The translations under genes and the position numbers were made by a program. The notes under the pieces were generated by a model. That model was not told the DNA's origin, ran no database searches, and saw only the letters and a list, made by a program, of their open reading frames with translations. DNA of 64,000 nt. Origin: Egibacter rhizosphaerae (GTDB taxonomy: Bacteria; Actinomycetota; Nitriliruptoria; Euzebyales; Egibacteraceae). The DNA is taken from contig NZ_CP036402.1 in NCBI RefSeq assembly GCF_004322855.1, positions 1,612,001 to 1,676,000 on the forward strand. The letters are read 5' to 3'. Below, one piece after another: positions 17,385 through 26,248 of the stretch; within the stretch, counting starts at the first letter, position 1; each line of letters begins with the position of its first letter.

Positions 17385-18632
17385 ATGACGGCTGCGCGGA
17401 CGGAGACCATCACCGCCGACGGGATTGCCCACGGGGGGGAGGCAGTCGGGCGTCTGGCGGACGGCAAGGCGTGCTTCGTCGCGCACGCCATTCCCGGTGA
17501 GACGGTCGTGGTCGCCGTGGAGGACGAGCGCAAGCGCTTTGCCCGCGGCACCGCGGTGGAGGTGGTGGAACCCTCGCCCCACCGGGTGACACCGCCGTGT
17601 CCGCACTTCGGTCCGGGCCGCTGCGGGGGATGCCGGCTGCAGCACATCTCCCCGGCCCACCAGGCGGTCCTGCTCCGACGGATCGTCACCGAGCAGCTGG
17701 AGCGCATCGCGCGGCTCGAGGACCCTCCCGTCGCCGAGACCGTGCGGCCACACGGCGGGGACGGCTTGGGCTACCGCAACCGTGCCCGCTTCACGCCGGA
17801 CGGGTCGGGGCACCTCGGGTTCCATCGCGCGGCGAGCCACGAGGTCGAGCCGGTGGCCACCTGCCCGCTGCTCGAACCCGCGGCCCAAGCCGCTCGCGAG
17901 GCGGCCGGCGACACGTGGCAGGGCGTCGACGCGGTGGTCGTGCGCAGCGACGCGGACGGGCACCGGAGCATCGAGGTTCATCCCGGCGACGACCCGCTGC
18001 CGCCGCTGACCCCGCATGCCCCCGACACGGCGCTGATCGGCACCGACGGACCGGTGGCGCTGCGCGGCGACCCCCGATTGCGCGAGCAGGTCGGCGAGGT
18101 CTCGCTGCGCGTCTCACCGACGGTGTTCTTCCAACCGAGCCGCGCCGGCGCGTCGGCGCTCACCGACCTGGTGCGCACCGAAGCCGCGGTGCGCACGGGC
18201 GAGCGAGTCCTCGACGCCTACGCCGGCGTCGGCCTGTTCGGGGCCGCGCTGGCGGCCGACGGGGGGCGGGTGACCGCGGTGGAGGGCGACCCACTGGCCA
18301 CCGAGGACGCGCTCGTGAACCTCCCGGCGGACGCGGAGGTCATCACCGCTCCGGTCCCCGAGGCGGTCGCCGAGCTCGCACAGGACGGCGAGCGCTTCGG
18401 GGTCGTGGTGCTGGATCCGCCCCGCAAGGGCGCGGGCCCGGAGTCCGTCGTCGCGTTGGCGGACCGGTGCGACCGAACGCTCGTCTACGTGTCGTGCGAC
18501 CCGGCCGCGCTGGCGCGCGACACTCGCGCGCTGATCGATCACGGCTGGCGGCTCGCACGCGCGACGCCGGTCGATCAGTTCACCCACTCCGCGCACGTCG
18601 AGATCGTGGCACGGTTCGAGAGGCCGGCATGA
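17385..18632 (+). CDS. 23S rRNA (uracil-5-)-methyltransferase family protein (TrmA/RlmD-like)
   Basis: A 415-residue SAM-dependent RNA methyltransferase. An N-terminal TRAM domain (residues 1-65, DGIAHGGEAVGRLADGKACF) precedes the iron-sulphur cysteines (CPHFGPGRCGGC plus an earlier or later Cys). The catalytic domain has the SAM loop VLDAYAGVGLFGAALAADGG, the DPPRKGAG motif and the catalytic cysteine in YVSCDPAALARD. It would make 5-methyluridine in 23S rRNA or tRNA; which position is not readable. Its stop overlaps the dacB start (ATGA). Confidence 0.92.
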   Translation: MTAARTETITADGIAHGGEAVGRLADGKACFVAHAIPGETVVVAVEDERKRFARGTAVEVVEPSPHRVTPPCPHFGPGRCGGCRLQHISPAHQAVLLRRIVTEQLERIARLEDPPVAETVRPHGGDGLGYRNRARFTPDGSGHLGFHRAASHEVEPVATCPLLEPAAQAAREAAGDTWQGVDAVVVRSDADGHRSIEVHPGDDPLPPLTPHAPDTALIGTDGPVALRGDPRLREQVGEVSLRVSPTVFFQPSRAGASALTDLVRTEAAVRTGERVLDAYAGVGLFGAALAADGGRVTAVEGDPLATEDALVNLPADAEVITAPVPEAVAELAQDGERFGVVVLDPPRKGAGPESVVALADRCDRTLVYVSCDPAALARDTRALIDHGWRLARATPVDQFTHSAHVEIVARFERPA

Positions 18633-20311
18633 GCCGTCCTCGTCCCTGGTTCCGGCAGCGACGGCGCCGCGCACCCGTGCTCGCGGTGGGCCTCCTCCTC
18701 GCGACCGCGGTCGCGGTCGCGAGCGTCCTCGCGTTCGCCGCGGGCGGGCAGGCGCCCTCACCCGACACGGCCCCGGACACGGCCGCGCCGTCCTCCGAGT
18801 CGCCCATCAGGCCCGGGGGTCCGGCTCCCCGGGACGAGCGCGCCGACCGGGAGCAGATGCTCCGCCCCCACGACTCGGCTGCCCGCGAGACCCCGTTCTA
18901 TCGGGGGTCCAGCGGGTCCGGCGAACCCGACACCGCCGGGACCACCCCCGAGGAGGAGCCCCGCAGCGAGCCGCGGGACCTGCCGCCCCATCTGGTCGAC
19001 CACCTCGAGGGGCTGCTGGCAGAGGACGACATCACCGACATCGAGGAGCTGTCGGTGGCGGTTCTCGACCCGGACGGCCACCTCGTCGCCGGCCACGAGC
19101 CCGAGCGCGCGGTCGTGCCCGCCTCCACACAGAAGCTCGTGACCTCCGCCGCCGCCCTGCGGGAGCTGGGACCCGAGCACGAGTTCACGACGCGCGCGGT
19201 CGCGACCGGACCGATCATCGACGGCACGCTCGAGGGCGACCTGGTGATCGTCGGCGAAGGCGATCCCACCCTCGCCAGCGAGCCCTTCCGCGACGAGGTC
19301 CATCCCCAGCGTCCGCACACCCCCATCGAGCCGCTCACCGAGGCGGTCGAGGAGGCGGGTGTGGACACCATCGAAGGGTCCGTGCTGGGCGACCCCTCCT
19401 TCTTCGCCGACGAGCCCGAGCCGGGTGGGTGGAGGGAGCGCTACTTCCACTCGCTCGACACCACCCGGTCGAGCGGGCTGACGATCGACGCCGGCCGCGA
19501 GCTCGAGGAGCGCGACGGCCGGCTCCTCGGCGCGGCCGCGGAGGATCCCGCCCTCACCACCGCGGAGGTCGTCACCGAACTCCTCGACGACGCCGACATC
19601 GACGTCGATGGCGACCCCGGCCGCGCTCCGTCCGAGGACGGGCACACCCACCCGGAGGCCGAGGAGCTCGGCGCGGTTCACAGCCCGCCCCTCGGCGAGC
19701 TCCTCGAAGTGGTGATGCAGGAGAGCGACAACCACCTCGCCGACGCCACCTTCCGCACGCTCGGCGCGCACGACGGCAACCCGACCTGGGGGGGCAGTGA
19801 CGATGCGGTCCGCGAGGCCCTCCGCGACCTCGACCCCTCCTGGGGTGACGCGGTGCTCGCCGACGGCTCGGGGCTCTCGCGCGACGACCGGCTGTCCGCC
19901 CTGCTCCTCGCCGAGCTCGACCACGCGGTGACCGCCGAGCACGACGAGTTCTGGCGTGAGACCCACGCCGTCGCGGGTGAGTCCGGCACGCTGCGACGCC
20001 GGCTGACCGGCACGGCCGCCGAGGGCAACGTGTTCGCCAAGACGGGAACGCTGCGGGACAGCCGTGCCCTGGCTGGTCACGTGGACAGTCGGGACGGTGA
20101 CCGCTACCACTTCGCGATCCTGGGCGGCGATCTCGACGGGCCGGGCATCCAGGCGGTCCGACGCTTGCAGGACGATCTGGCGCTGGTGCTGGCCGATCCG
20201 CCCGACTGCGAGCCTGCCGACCACCCCGGGACCTGTGACCCGCCGGAGGACGACGAGAGCGACGACGGCGAGAACGACGACGGCGAGAACGACGACGGCG
20301 CCGACGGGTGA
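18629..20311 (+). CDS. dacB: D-alanyl-D-alanine carboxypeptidase/endopeptidase (PBP4, peptidase S13)
   Basis: A 560-residue exported serine peptidase trimming peptidoglycan cross-links. An Arg-rich N-terminus and one hydrophobic segment (about residues 16-40) anchor or export it; a proline/acidic linker follows. The penicillin-binding motifs are SxxK as ASTQKLV (Ser166, Lys169), SxN as QESDNHLAD, and KTG as AKTGTLRDSRALAG. The C-terminus ends in a repeated acidic tail (DDGENDDGENDDG). It starts inside the stop of the RNA methyltransferase gene, so the two are coupled, an arrangement of convenience rather than shared pathway. Confidence 0.93.
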   Translation: MSRPRPWFRQRRRRAPVLAVGLLLATAVAVASVLAFAAGGQAPSPDTAPDTAAPSSESPIRPGGPAPRDERADREQMLRPHDSAARETPFYRGSSGSGEPDTAGTTPEEEPRSEPRDLPPHLVDHLEGLLAEDDITDIEELSVAVLDPDGHLVAGHEPERAVVPASTQKLVTSAAALRELGPEHEFTTRAVATGPIIDGTLEGDLVIVGEGDPTLASEPFRDEVHPQRPHTPIEPLTEAVEEAGVDTIEGSVLGDPSFFADEPEPGGWRERYFHSLDTTRSSGLTIDAGRELEERDGRLLGAAAEDPALTTAEVVTELLDDADIDVDGDPGRAPSEDGHTHPEAEELGAVHSPPLGELLEVVMQESDNHLADATFRTLGAHDGNPTWGGSDDAVREALRDLDPSWGDAVLADGSGLSRDDRLSALLLAELDHAVTAEHDEFWRETHAVAGESGTLRRRLTGTAAEGNVFAKTGTLRDSRALAGHVDSRDGDRYHFAILGGDLDGPGIQAVRRLQDDLALVLADPPDCEPADHPGTCDPPEDDESDDGENDDGENDDGADG

Positions 20312-20391
20312 GCCGTGACGGTGGACCCCCGTCCCCGGCGCGACCGGCCGGGTACGGCCTCACCCCGGGACGTCCACCGCCGAGCGCAGCG

Positions 20392-20420
20392 TTGCTAAGT
20401 AGACGTTAGCATCTATCGTT
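20392..20420 (+). promoter_or_regulatory. Promoter-like TTGCTA-N17-TATCGT overlapping an inverted repeat
   Basis: An AT-rich pocket in otherwise GC-rich intergenic DNA holds a -35-like TTGCTA, 17 bp, and a -10-like TATCGT. An inverted repeat TGCTAA-N7-TTAGCA (20393-20411) covers the -35 and half of the spacer, where MerR/CarH-type repressors bind. It lies about 100 bp before the B12-regulator gene and may be its autoregulatory site. Confidence 0.45.
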
Positions 20421-20518
20421 GAGTGGAGGCAGCGCATCCCCGCTACGACGACACATCCGGTACCAGCCAGCGGTCCTCAGCGTTGATAGGATGCAGCTGC
20501 TGATCGAAGGGGGGTTCC

Positions 20519-21409
20519 GTGACGGAAGCGGTCGATTCCCCGACCGTGGACGGCGACTTGCTGACGCTGCAGCAGGCCGCTGACCGTCTCAAGGTCCACT
20601 ACATGACCGCGTACCGGTGGGTTCGCAAGGGCGAGTTGCCTGCGTTCAAGGCCGGCGGGCGCCTGCGGGTACGGACCGCCGACCTCGAACGGTTCGTCTC
20701 GGACCGCGAGGTCGACGTCGCACGGCCCTCCGCCCAAGGACAGGGCACCGACTGGCCGACCCACGTCGACCGCCTCCACGCACTGCTCCTGGGGGGCGAG
20801 GGCGTCGAGGCAGGCAACCTCGTGCGCAAGGTCGTCTCCGACGGCGCGAGCGCCGGCGACGCCTACCTGCGCCTGCTCGCGCCCGCGCTGCATCGCATCG
20901 GCGAGGACTGGGCCGCCGGCCGCATCACCGTCGCCGACGAGCACCGGGCCACCGAGATCGTCTCGGCGATCATGGCGCGCCTCTCCGAGTTCTTCCGCCG
21001 TCGAGGGCCCACCCGTGGCACCGCGGTGACGCTCACCGCGCCGGGCGACCACCACGCCGTCCCCGCCCGGATGGTCGCCGACTTCCTGCGCGCCGGCGGC
21101 TTCGACGTGCATCACCTCGGACCCGACGTGCCGCTCGAGGACCTCACGCTCTTCCTGCAGGTGGTTCCGAACGACGTCGTCTGCGTCTCGATGAGCACCC
21201 CCGATCTCGACAAGGAGACCGAGCGCAACGTCGTCGCGGCCTGCCGGGCCGCGCTCCCCGACGCGCTGGTCGTGTTCGGTGGGCGAGGGCACCGTCCCGA
21301 ACGGGCTCGGGCCGCGGGTGCCGAGTCGGTGGAGGACCTCGCCGAGCTCACCGAGCGGCTCGACGCGTTGCTCGAGTCCCGGACCGACGACGAGCCCACC
21401 TTCACCTGA
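20519..21409 (+). CDS. CarH-like B12-binding transcriptional regulator with excisionase-type HTH
   Basis: A 296-residue regulator. Residues 14-62 form an excisionase/MerR-like winged HTH (LTLQQAADRLKVHYMTAYRW then LPAFKAGGRLRVRTADLERF). Residues 80-165 are a B12-binding-2 helical cap containing W131-x9-E141-H142, the motif that in CarH photoreceptors covers the adenosyl face of coenzyme B12. Residues 166-285 are a B12-binding Rossmann domain with D177-H-H179, the probable lower axial ligand, and a VFGGRG loop. The residue after W131 is Ala, whereas CarH has the His used in the light-exposed state. Thus it probably senses adenosylcobalamin, perhaps light. GTG start follows GGGGGG. Phosphofructokinase lies downstream. 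Confidence 0.85.
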   Translation: MTEAVDSPTVDGDLLTLQQAADRLKVHYMTAYRWVRKGELPAFKAGGRLRVRTADLERFVSDREVDVARPSAQGQGTDWPTHVDRLHALLLGGEGVEAGNLVRKVVSDGASAGDAYLRLLAPALHRIGEDWAAGRITVADEHRATEIVSAIMARLSEFFRRRGPTRGTAVTLTAPGDHHAVPARMVADFLRAGGFDVHHLGPDVPLEDLTLFLQVVPNDVVCVSMSTPDLDKETERNVVAACRAALPDALVVFGGRGHRPERARAAGAESVEDLAELTERLDALLESRTDDEPTFT

Positions 21410-21464
21410 GGGCCCTCGCCGGCGTCACGAACAGCGGCGGGTCGCCCGGACAAGCGAGCGGAAC

Positions 21465-22436
21465 ATGCGGACGATCGCGGTACTGACCAGCGGGGGCGAC
21501 AGCCCGGGGATGAACGCGGCCATACGCGCGGTCGTGCGGGCCGCCGACGCTCACGGGATCCGGACGATGCGCGTCGCCTCGGGCTTCGCGGGGCTGGTCG
21601 ACGGGGATGTCGAGCCGATCACCAGCCGCGAGGTGTCGGGCATCCTGCACCTGGGGGGCACGTTCCTCGGCACGGCGCGCTCATCGCGCTTCCGGACCAC
21701 CGAGGGGCGCCGCGAGGCTCAGAAGCACCTCGACCTGGCCGAGGTCGACGGCCTGGTCGTGATCGGCGGGGACGGCTCGTTCCGCGGCGCCGACGCCCTG
21801 AGCCGCGAGGGCCCGATCCGGGTCGTCGGCGTGCCGGGGACCATCGACAACGACCTGGCCGGGACGGACTGGACGCTCGGTTTCGACACCGCCGTCAACA
21901 CCGCCCTCGAGTCGATCGACCGCATCCGCGACACCGCGGCGAGCCACGGCCGCCTGTTCTTCATCGAGGTCATGGGGCGCCACTCCGGGTGGATCAGCCT
22001 CTATTGCGGGCTGGCCGGTGGGGCCACCCACGTCCTGCTCCCCGAGACCCCGACCGACGTACGGCGGGTCCGCGAGGACGTTCAGCGGGCGTTCGACCTC
22101 GGCAAACAGTTCTGCCTCGTCGTGGTGGCCGAGGGCGACCAGGCGGGGGGTGCCTTCTCGCTGGCCGACCGCGTCGTGGAGGGCCTCAGGGACGTGGACC
22201 ACCGCGTCACCGCCCTCGGCCACATCCAGCGGGGCGGGTCGCCGACGATGCGGGATCGCGTGCTCGGTTCGCTCCTGGGCGACGCGGCCGTGGAGGCGCT
22301 GCTCGATGGCGATGACCGCGTGATGGTCGGCGAGCGCAAGGGGCGACTCGAGCGCACCCCCCTGTCCCGCTCGTGGACCGACCACGAGGAGATCCCCGAG
22401 CCCTTGATCTCGCTCATGGATCGCCTCGCCCGCTGA
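21465..22436 (+). CDS. pfkA: 6-phosphofructokinase, ATP-dependent type
   Basis: A 323-residue glycolytic kinase that phosphorylates fructose 6-phosphate. The motifs SGGDSPGMNAAIRAVV, GGDGSFRGA, PGTIDNDLAGTDWTLGFDTA and MGRHSGW are all present. GGDGS (not GGDDS) and PGTIDND (not PKTIDND) point to ATP rather than pyrophosphate as donor, by the established rule for this family. ATG 21465 gives the family N-terminus MRTIAVLTSGGD; the longer open frame upstream overlaps the regulator gene. It is 55 bp from the B12 regulator on the same strand. Confidence 0.95.
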   Translation: MRTIAVLTSGGDSPGMNAAIRAVVRAADAHGIRTMRVASGFAGLVDGDVEPITSREVSGILHLGGTFLGTARSSRFRTTEGRREAQKHLDLAEVDGLVVIGGDGSFRGADALSREGPIRVVGVPGTIDNDLAGTDWTLGFDTAVNTALESIDRIRDTAASHGRLFFIEVMGRHSGWISLYCGLAGGATHVLLPETPTDVRRVREDVQRAFDLGKQFCLVVVAEGDQAGGAFSLADRVVEGLRDVDHRVTALGHIQRGGSPTMRDRVLGSLLGDAAVEALLDGDDRVMVGERKGRLERTPLSRSWTDHEEIPEPLISLMDRLAR

Positions 22437-22437
22437 A

Positions 22438-22453
22438 CACCGGCTGTCCGGTG
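22438..22453. terminator. Short hairpin between convergent genes
   Basis: Perfect 6-bp arms CACCGG/CCGGTG around CTGT directly after the pfkA stop and before the convergent ABC permease stop. There is no U-tract, so termination is a guess. Confidence 0.35.
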
Positions 22454-22467
22454 CGACACCGTCCCTG

Positions 22468-23646
22468 TCACTCACCGCCCAGCGCTCGTCGGAGCGACAG
22501 CTTCGAGCGCGTCTGCAGGACGCCGCGCTCGTAGATCCGGGCGGCAACGGGGACGAGCACGAGGATCGTCGCGACGGCCAGTGCCGCGGACAGCGCCACC
22601 TCCACCGGCGTCGTGGCGTCGATGGCCGTGCGGACCGGCTGCACGATCGGGCTGGTGAACGGGAAGTAGCCCAGTACCTGCACCGCCGCCGCCCCCGGAT
22701 TGAACAGGGCGTACTGCCCACTGAACAGCGCCGCGACCAGGACGATGATCACCGGGCCCGTGGTGCTCTGCAGCTCCTCGACCCGCGGGACCAGGGCCCC
22801 CGCGATCGCGAAGACGGTCGAGTAGAGCACGTACCCCAGCAGGAACCATGCGATCAGCGCGGCGATCACCCCGAAGGCTCCCTCGGGCAGGTCCACGATC
22901 CCCGTGCCCAGGGCGCCGCCCACCCCCAGGCCGGCCACGAGCAGGACCGACAGCAGACCGAGGGCACCGAGCCCCAGCACCTTGCCGGCAAGGAGCTCCC
23001 GGGACGAGACCGTCGACAACAGCACTTCGACCACGCGGGACTGTTTCTCCTCGACGATGCCCTGCGAGACCCACTGCCCGAAGGTCGCCACCAGCCCGAA
23101 GAGGACGAGCACGCCGACGAGGGCGAGAAGGCCCTCCGGCTCTCCCTGGAAGACGCCCTCGCCCTCGCTCTCGGGGTCGATCGACTCGAACGAGATGGGG
23201 GCCCCGCCGGCGAGCAGCTCACGCTGTTCCAATGAGGACCAGCCCGCCCCCGCCATACGCTCCTCGATGGCGACGGACTGGCCCCCGGACTGCAACAGCG
23301 CCTCCGCGCTCCGCGGCAGGGCATCGTCCACCAGCACGGTCCGGCGGTCGACGACGGCCGCGTCGAGCTCACCATCCTCGAGGAGCGCCCGAGCCTCGTC
23401 GGGGCTCGCCTGCCGCACCTCGAAGTGCACACCGAACTGGGCCTGCTGTGCTTCCGCGTTGCGCACGATCTCCTCGGTCGACGCGTCGACGACGCCGACG
23501 ACGGTGCGACCGTCGCCCTCGAGCAGCACTGGCACGACGGCCGCGGCGATCGCGACCAGCAGGAAGAACCCGATCGACAGCAGGAAGCTCTTCGAGCGCA
23601 GCCGTTCGCTGAACTCGCGACCGGCGACCAACAGCGTGTTGCGCAT
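22468..23646 (-). CDS. ABC-2 type transporter permease (NatB-like)
   Basis: A 392-residue membrane protein. One helix at residues 22-42 is followed by a large extracytoplasmic domain (about 45-190), then a cluster of five or six helices (190-380) with the amphipathic loop VSQGIVEEKQSRVVEVLLST, which is the NatB/ABC-2 signature before the pore helices. It pairs with the ATPase encoded just upstream, whose stop overlaps its ATG. Such NatAB exporters move sodium, drugs or peptides; in a possibly salt-tolerant organism sodium extrusion is attractive but unproven. Confidence 0.88.
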   Translation of the reverse strand: MRNTLLVAGREFSERLRSKSFLLSIGFFLLVAIAAAVVPVLLEGDGRTVVGVVDASTEEIVRNAEAQQAQFGVHFEVRQASPDEARALLEDGELDAAVVDRRTVLVDDALPRSAEALLQSGGQSVAIEERMAGAGWSSLEQRELLAGGAPISFESIDPESEGEGVFQGEPEGLLALVGVLVLFGLVATFGQWVSQGIVEEKQSRVVEVLLSTVSSRELLAGKVLGLGALGLLSVLLVAGLGVGGALGTGIVDLPEGAFGVIAALIAWFLLGYVLYSTVFAIAGALVPRVEELQSTTGPVIIVLVAALFSGQYALFNPGAAAVQVLGYFPFTSPIVQPVRTAIDATTPVEVALSAALAVATILVLVPVAARIYERGVLQTRSKLSLRRALGGE

Positions 23647-24587
23647 CAGCCGACCTCCGCGAGCGGCCCGCCCACGCGGGCCTGGTGGCGTTCGGTGACC
23701 ACTTCCCGGTAGCGCTCGGCCAGCGACAGGTGCACGAACCCGAAGTGCTCGACGGACCCCGCGGCGCGGGCGGCGTCGAGCACCACGCCGTGGTCGAGAT
23801 CCGGATCGAGCTCCAGCAGCACCCCGCCCTCGCGGCCCCGGACGCGGACGCCCGCCAGCTCGTCGACCCAGCCGCCCACCAGCGCGCCCGAGCTCCCGAC
23901 CACCCGGACCCTGAGCAGCCGGTCGCCGTTCCCGCGCCGCAGCTCGTCGACCGTGCCGACGGCGACCAGCCGCCCGTCGTCGATGATGGCCACGCCGTCG
24001 CAGAGCTGTTCGACGAGGTCGAGCTGGTGGCTGGAGAACAGCACGGCCGCGCCGTTCGCCGCGGCGTCGCGCACCACCCGACTCATGGCATCGATGCCCA
24101 GCGGATCGAGACCACTGAACGGCTCGTCGAGGACGAGCAGCTCCGGGCCGTGCACGAAGGCAGCGATGAGCTGGACCCGCTGCTGGTTGCCGAGCGAGAG
24201 GTCCTCCAGCGCGTCCTCGGCTCGTTCGCTGAGGCCGAGCCGCTCGAGCCACCCGCGGGCCGCCCGGTCCGCGTCGCCGCGGGCGAACCCGTGCAGGCGT
24301 GCGAGGTAGGCGAGCTGGCGACGGACCGCCATCTTGGGGTAGAGACCGCGCTCCTCGGGCATGTAGCCGAACCGGCGGCGTGTGGCGGCGTCGACCGGGG
24401 CGCCGCACCAACGCACCTCCCCGCGATCGGCCGCGCCGACGCCCATGACGATGCGCATGGCGGTCGTCTTCCCGGCCCCGTTGGCCCCCACGAACCCGAA
24501 CACCTGCCCCTGGGGCACGGCGAACGACAAGCCACCGAGCGCGACGACGTCCCCGAACCTCCGCTCCAGATCAACGAGCTCCAGCAT
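23646..24587 (-). CDS. ABC transporter ATP-binding protein (NatA-like)
   Basis: A 313-residue ATPase. Walker A GANGAGKTTAM, Q-loop region YMPEERGLYPKM, signature LSLGNQQRVQL (a variant of LSGGQ), Walker B LLVLDEPFSGLDP and the switch histidine in LFSSHQLD are present. The C-terminal 80 residues form the extra domain seen in NatA-like exporters ending in SLAERYREVV. ATG 24587 has GAGGAG upstream. It overlaps the permease gene by ATGA, so the two subunits are co-translated. Confidence 0.93.
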   Translation of the reverse strand: MLELVDLERRFGDVVALGGLSFAVPQGQVFGFVGANGAGKTTAMRIVMGVGAADRGEVRWCGAPVDAATRRRFGYMPEERGLYPKMAVRRQLAYLARLHGFARGDADRAARGWLERLGLSERAEDALEDLSLGNQQRVQLIAAFVHGPELLVLDEPFSGLDPLGIDAMSRVVRDAAANGAAVLFSSHQLDLVEQLCDGVAIIDDGRLVAVGTVDELRRGNGDRLLRVRVVGSSGALVGGWVDELAGVRVRGREGGVLLELDPDLDHGVVLDAARAAGSVEHFGFVHLSLAERYREVVTERHQARVGGPLAEVG

Positions 24588-24759
24588 CCACCGCTCCTCA
24601 TCGAGACTCGTGCATCATCGGCCCTCCGCGGGTCACCCCGACGTGCCTCGAGCCGCCGGGAACAGTACGTGGTCGCGGACGCCCCGTCCTCCCCCGGGCG
24701 AGGTCGTGATCCTCCCACCGTCCGGTCACCGCGGCCCTCGGTCGAGCCGGGGGACGAAC

Positions 24760-25587
24760 TCAGGCCGCCACGAGCGGGACGAGCACGGGGGCCAGCTCCG
24801 GGTGCGCGGCGACGAGCCGGTCGGCCTGGCCGACGGCGCGAACCTCACCACCGTCCGCGTCGAGCACCGCAGCGCCGGCCTCCCTGGCACACAGCAGACC
24901 CGCCGCCAGGTCCTCGGGCTCGGAGTCGACCAGCACCAGGCCGGACGTCCCTCCCGACGCGAGCAGCGACCAGTCCAGGGCGGGTGCCCAGGTGGTGAGC
25001 ACCCGGCGGCAGCGGTCCTCCAGCCGTCGCCGCACGGCGGTGGCAGCGTCCGCGTCGGCCACCGCGTGTCCCTGGATCCACGACACCGTCGCGCGCTCCA
25101 TCGGCGGGGGCGGACCCAGCGAGAGGGCACGTCCGTCGCGGTGCGCACCACGGCCGGCGACCGCGGTGGTCACCGAGCCCGCCACGATGTCCCGCACGAC
25201 CCCCACCCGGGGCTCGCCGTCGACGACCAGCGCGATCGACACCGCGACGAGCGGCAGGCCGACCACGAGGTTGTTCGTCCCGTCCAACGGATCGACGAGC
25301 CACCGCCACTCCCGCACATCACCGTCGCCGCGGCCTTCGCCGTGCCCGGGGGAGGTCTCCGCACCGGCCTCCTCACTGGTGATCGGCACGCCGGGCGACC
25401 CTTCCCGGAGGCGATGGATGATCGCGGCCTCCGCCGCCTCGTCGAGCTCGGTGACGACGTCGCCGTCCCCGCCCTTCGCCCGCGCCGCCGCGAGCGGCAG
25501 CCCCGCCGACGACAGACGGGTCCGGATCGCATGACTGGCCTCCTCGGCCGCGGCCAGCGCGAGCTGGAGCGCCTCGTCCACCTCCAC
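24760..25587 (-). CDS. Inositol monophosphatase family protein
   Basis: A 275-residue Mg-dependent phosphatase of the IMPase/CysQ superfamily. Metal-site motifs are VVTELDEAAE, ITSEEAG, WLVDPLDGTNNLVVGLPL and ALDWSLLASGGTSGL. The usual C-terminal PWDxAAG is read here as EPEDLAAGLLCAREAGA, keeping the key Asp. Substrates in the family include inositol phosphates, histidinol phosphate and PAP; none can be chosen. The start is uncertain: GTG 25587 follows a purine-rich GAGGCGGAA, and GTG 25581 is also possible. Confidence 0.85.
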   Translation of the reverse strand: MEVDEALQLALAAAEEASHAIRTRLSSAGLPLAAARAKGGDGDVVTELDEAAEAAIIHRLREGSPGVPITSEEAGAETSPGHGEGRGDGDVREWRWLVDPLDGTNNLVVGLPLVAVSIALVVDGEPRVGVVRDIVAGSVTTAVAGRGAHRDGRALSLGPPPPMERATVSWIQGHAVADADAATAVRRRLEDRCRRVLTTWAPALDWSLLASGGTSGLVLVDSEPEDLAAGLLCAREAGAAVLDADGGEVRAVGQADRLVAAHPELAPVLVPLVAA

Positions 25588-25716
25588 TTCCGCCTCGATT
25601 CCGTTCGGCGCCGGCCAGCCGGAGCTCGGCCGGCGCTGGGGTCGGCAGGCTCCCCACCATCGCACCCATGGCTCGAGGCCGTGCCGGCGACGACGGGAAC
25701 GCGGCACGCTGGAGGC

Positions 25717-26145
25717 ATGCCGGAGGACGGACTGCCGATCCGCGATGGGCTCGTGATCCCCGAGCCCGAGCTGTCGCTGTCCTTCGCCCGCAGCGGTGGG
25801 CCGGGTGGGCAACACGCGAACACGTCCGCCACGAAGGTCCAGCTGCGCTTCGACGTGGAGGGCAGCCCGACCCTCACCGAGGACCAGAAGGCACGGATCC
25901 GGAGTGCGCTCGGACACCGCATGACCATCGCTGGCGAGCTCGTGCTCGAAGCGAGCGAGCACCGTTCGCAGACCCGCAACCGCGAGGCGGTGCGTGGGCG
26001 GCTGCAGACGCTGCTGGCCGAGGCCCTGACCCCACAACAACCCCGGCGACCGACCCGGCGTCCCCGCTCGGCGGAAGCACGCCGCCTCGAGCACAAGCGC
26101 CGCCGTGGGGAGCGCAAGCGCCTGCGCAAACCGCCGGAGGGATGA
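25717..26145 (+). CDS. arfB: Peptide chain release factor-like ribosome rescue protein ArfB
   Basis: A 142-residue protein with the release-factor GGQ motif in RSGGPGGQHANTSATKVQLR, which hydrolyses peptidyl-tRNA on stalled ribosomes, and the basic C-terminal tail KRRRGERKRLRKP that in ArfB inserts into the empty mRNA channel. It lacks the stop-codon-reading domains of RF1/RF2, as expected. ATG 25717 is preceded directly by GGAGG, rather close, but the length matches E. coli ArfB/YaeJ. It diverges from the inositol-phosphatase gene. Confidence 0.92.
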   Translation: MPEDGLPIRDGLVIPEPELSLSFARSGGPGGQHANTSATKVQLRFDVEGSPTLTEDQKARIRSALGHRMTIAGELVLEASEHRSQTRNREAVRGRLQTLLAEALTPQQPRRPTRRPRSAEARRLEHKRRRGERKRLRKPPEG

Positions 26146-26156
26146 GCGACCGTCGC

Positions 26157-26174
26157 CGGCCGCGCCTGCGGCCG
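26157..26174. terminator. GC hairpin between arfB and the convergent small gene
   Basis: CGGCCG-CGCCTG-CGGCCG can fold into a 6-bp stem with a six-base loop, 11 bp after the arfB stop. No U-tract follows. Confidence 0.35.
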
Positions 26175-26248
26175 ACCTGCGCGTGATGCCCTTCGGGACG
26201 CTCGCTGGCCTGGCCGGCGCGGATGCGTCGCCGATCCGCCTGCGCACG

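Noticed and set aside
17597-20311. A 904-residue dacB product
   Set aside because: The upstream part runs through the RNA methyltransferase gene in a different frame; ATG 18629, overlapping that gene's stop, gives the signal segment directly.
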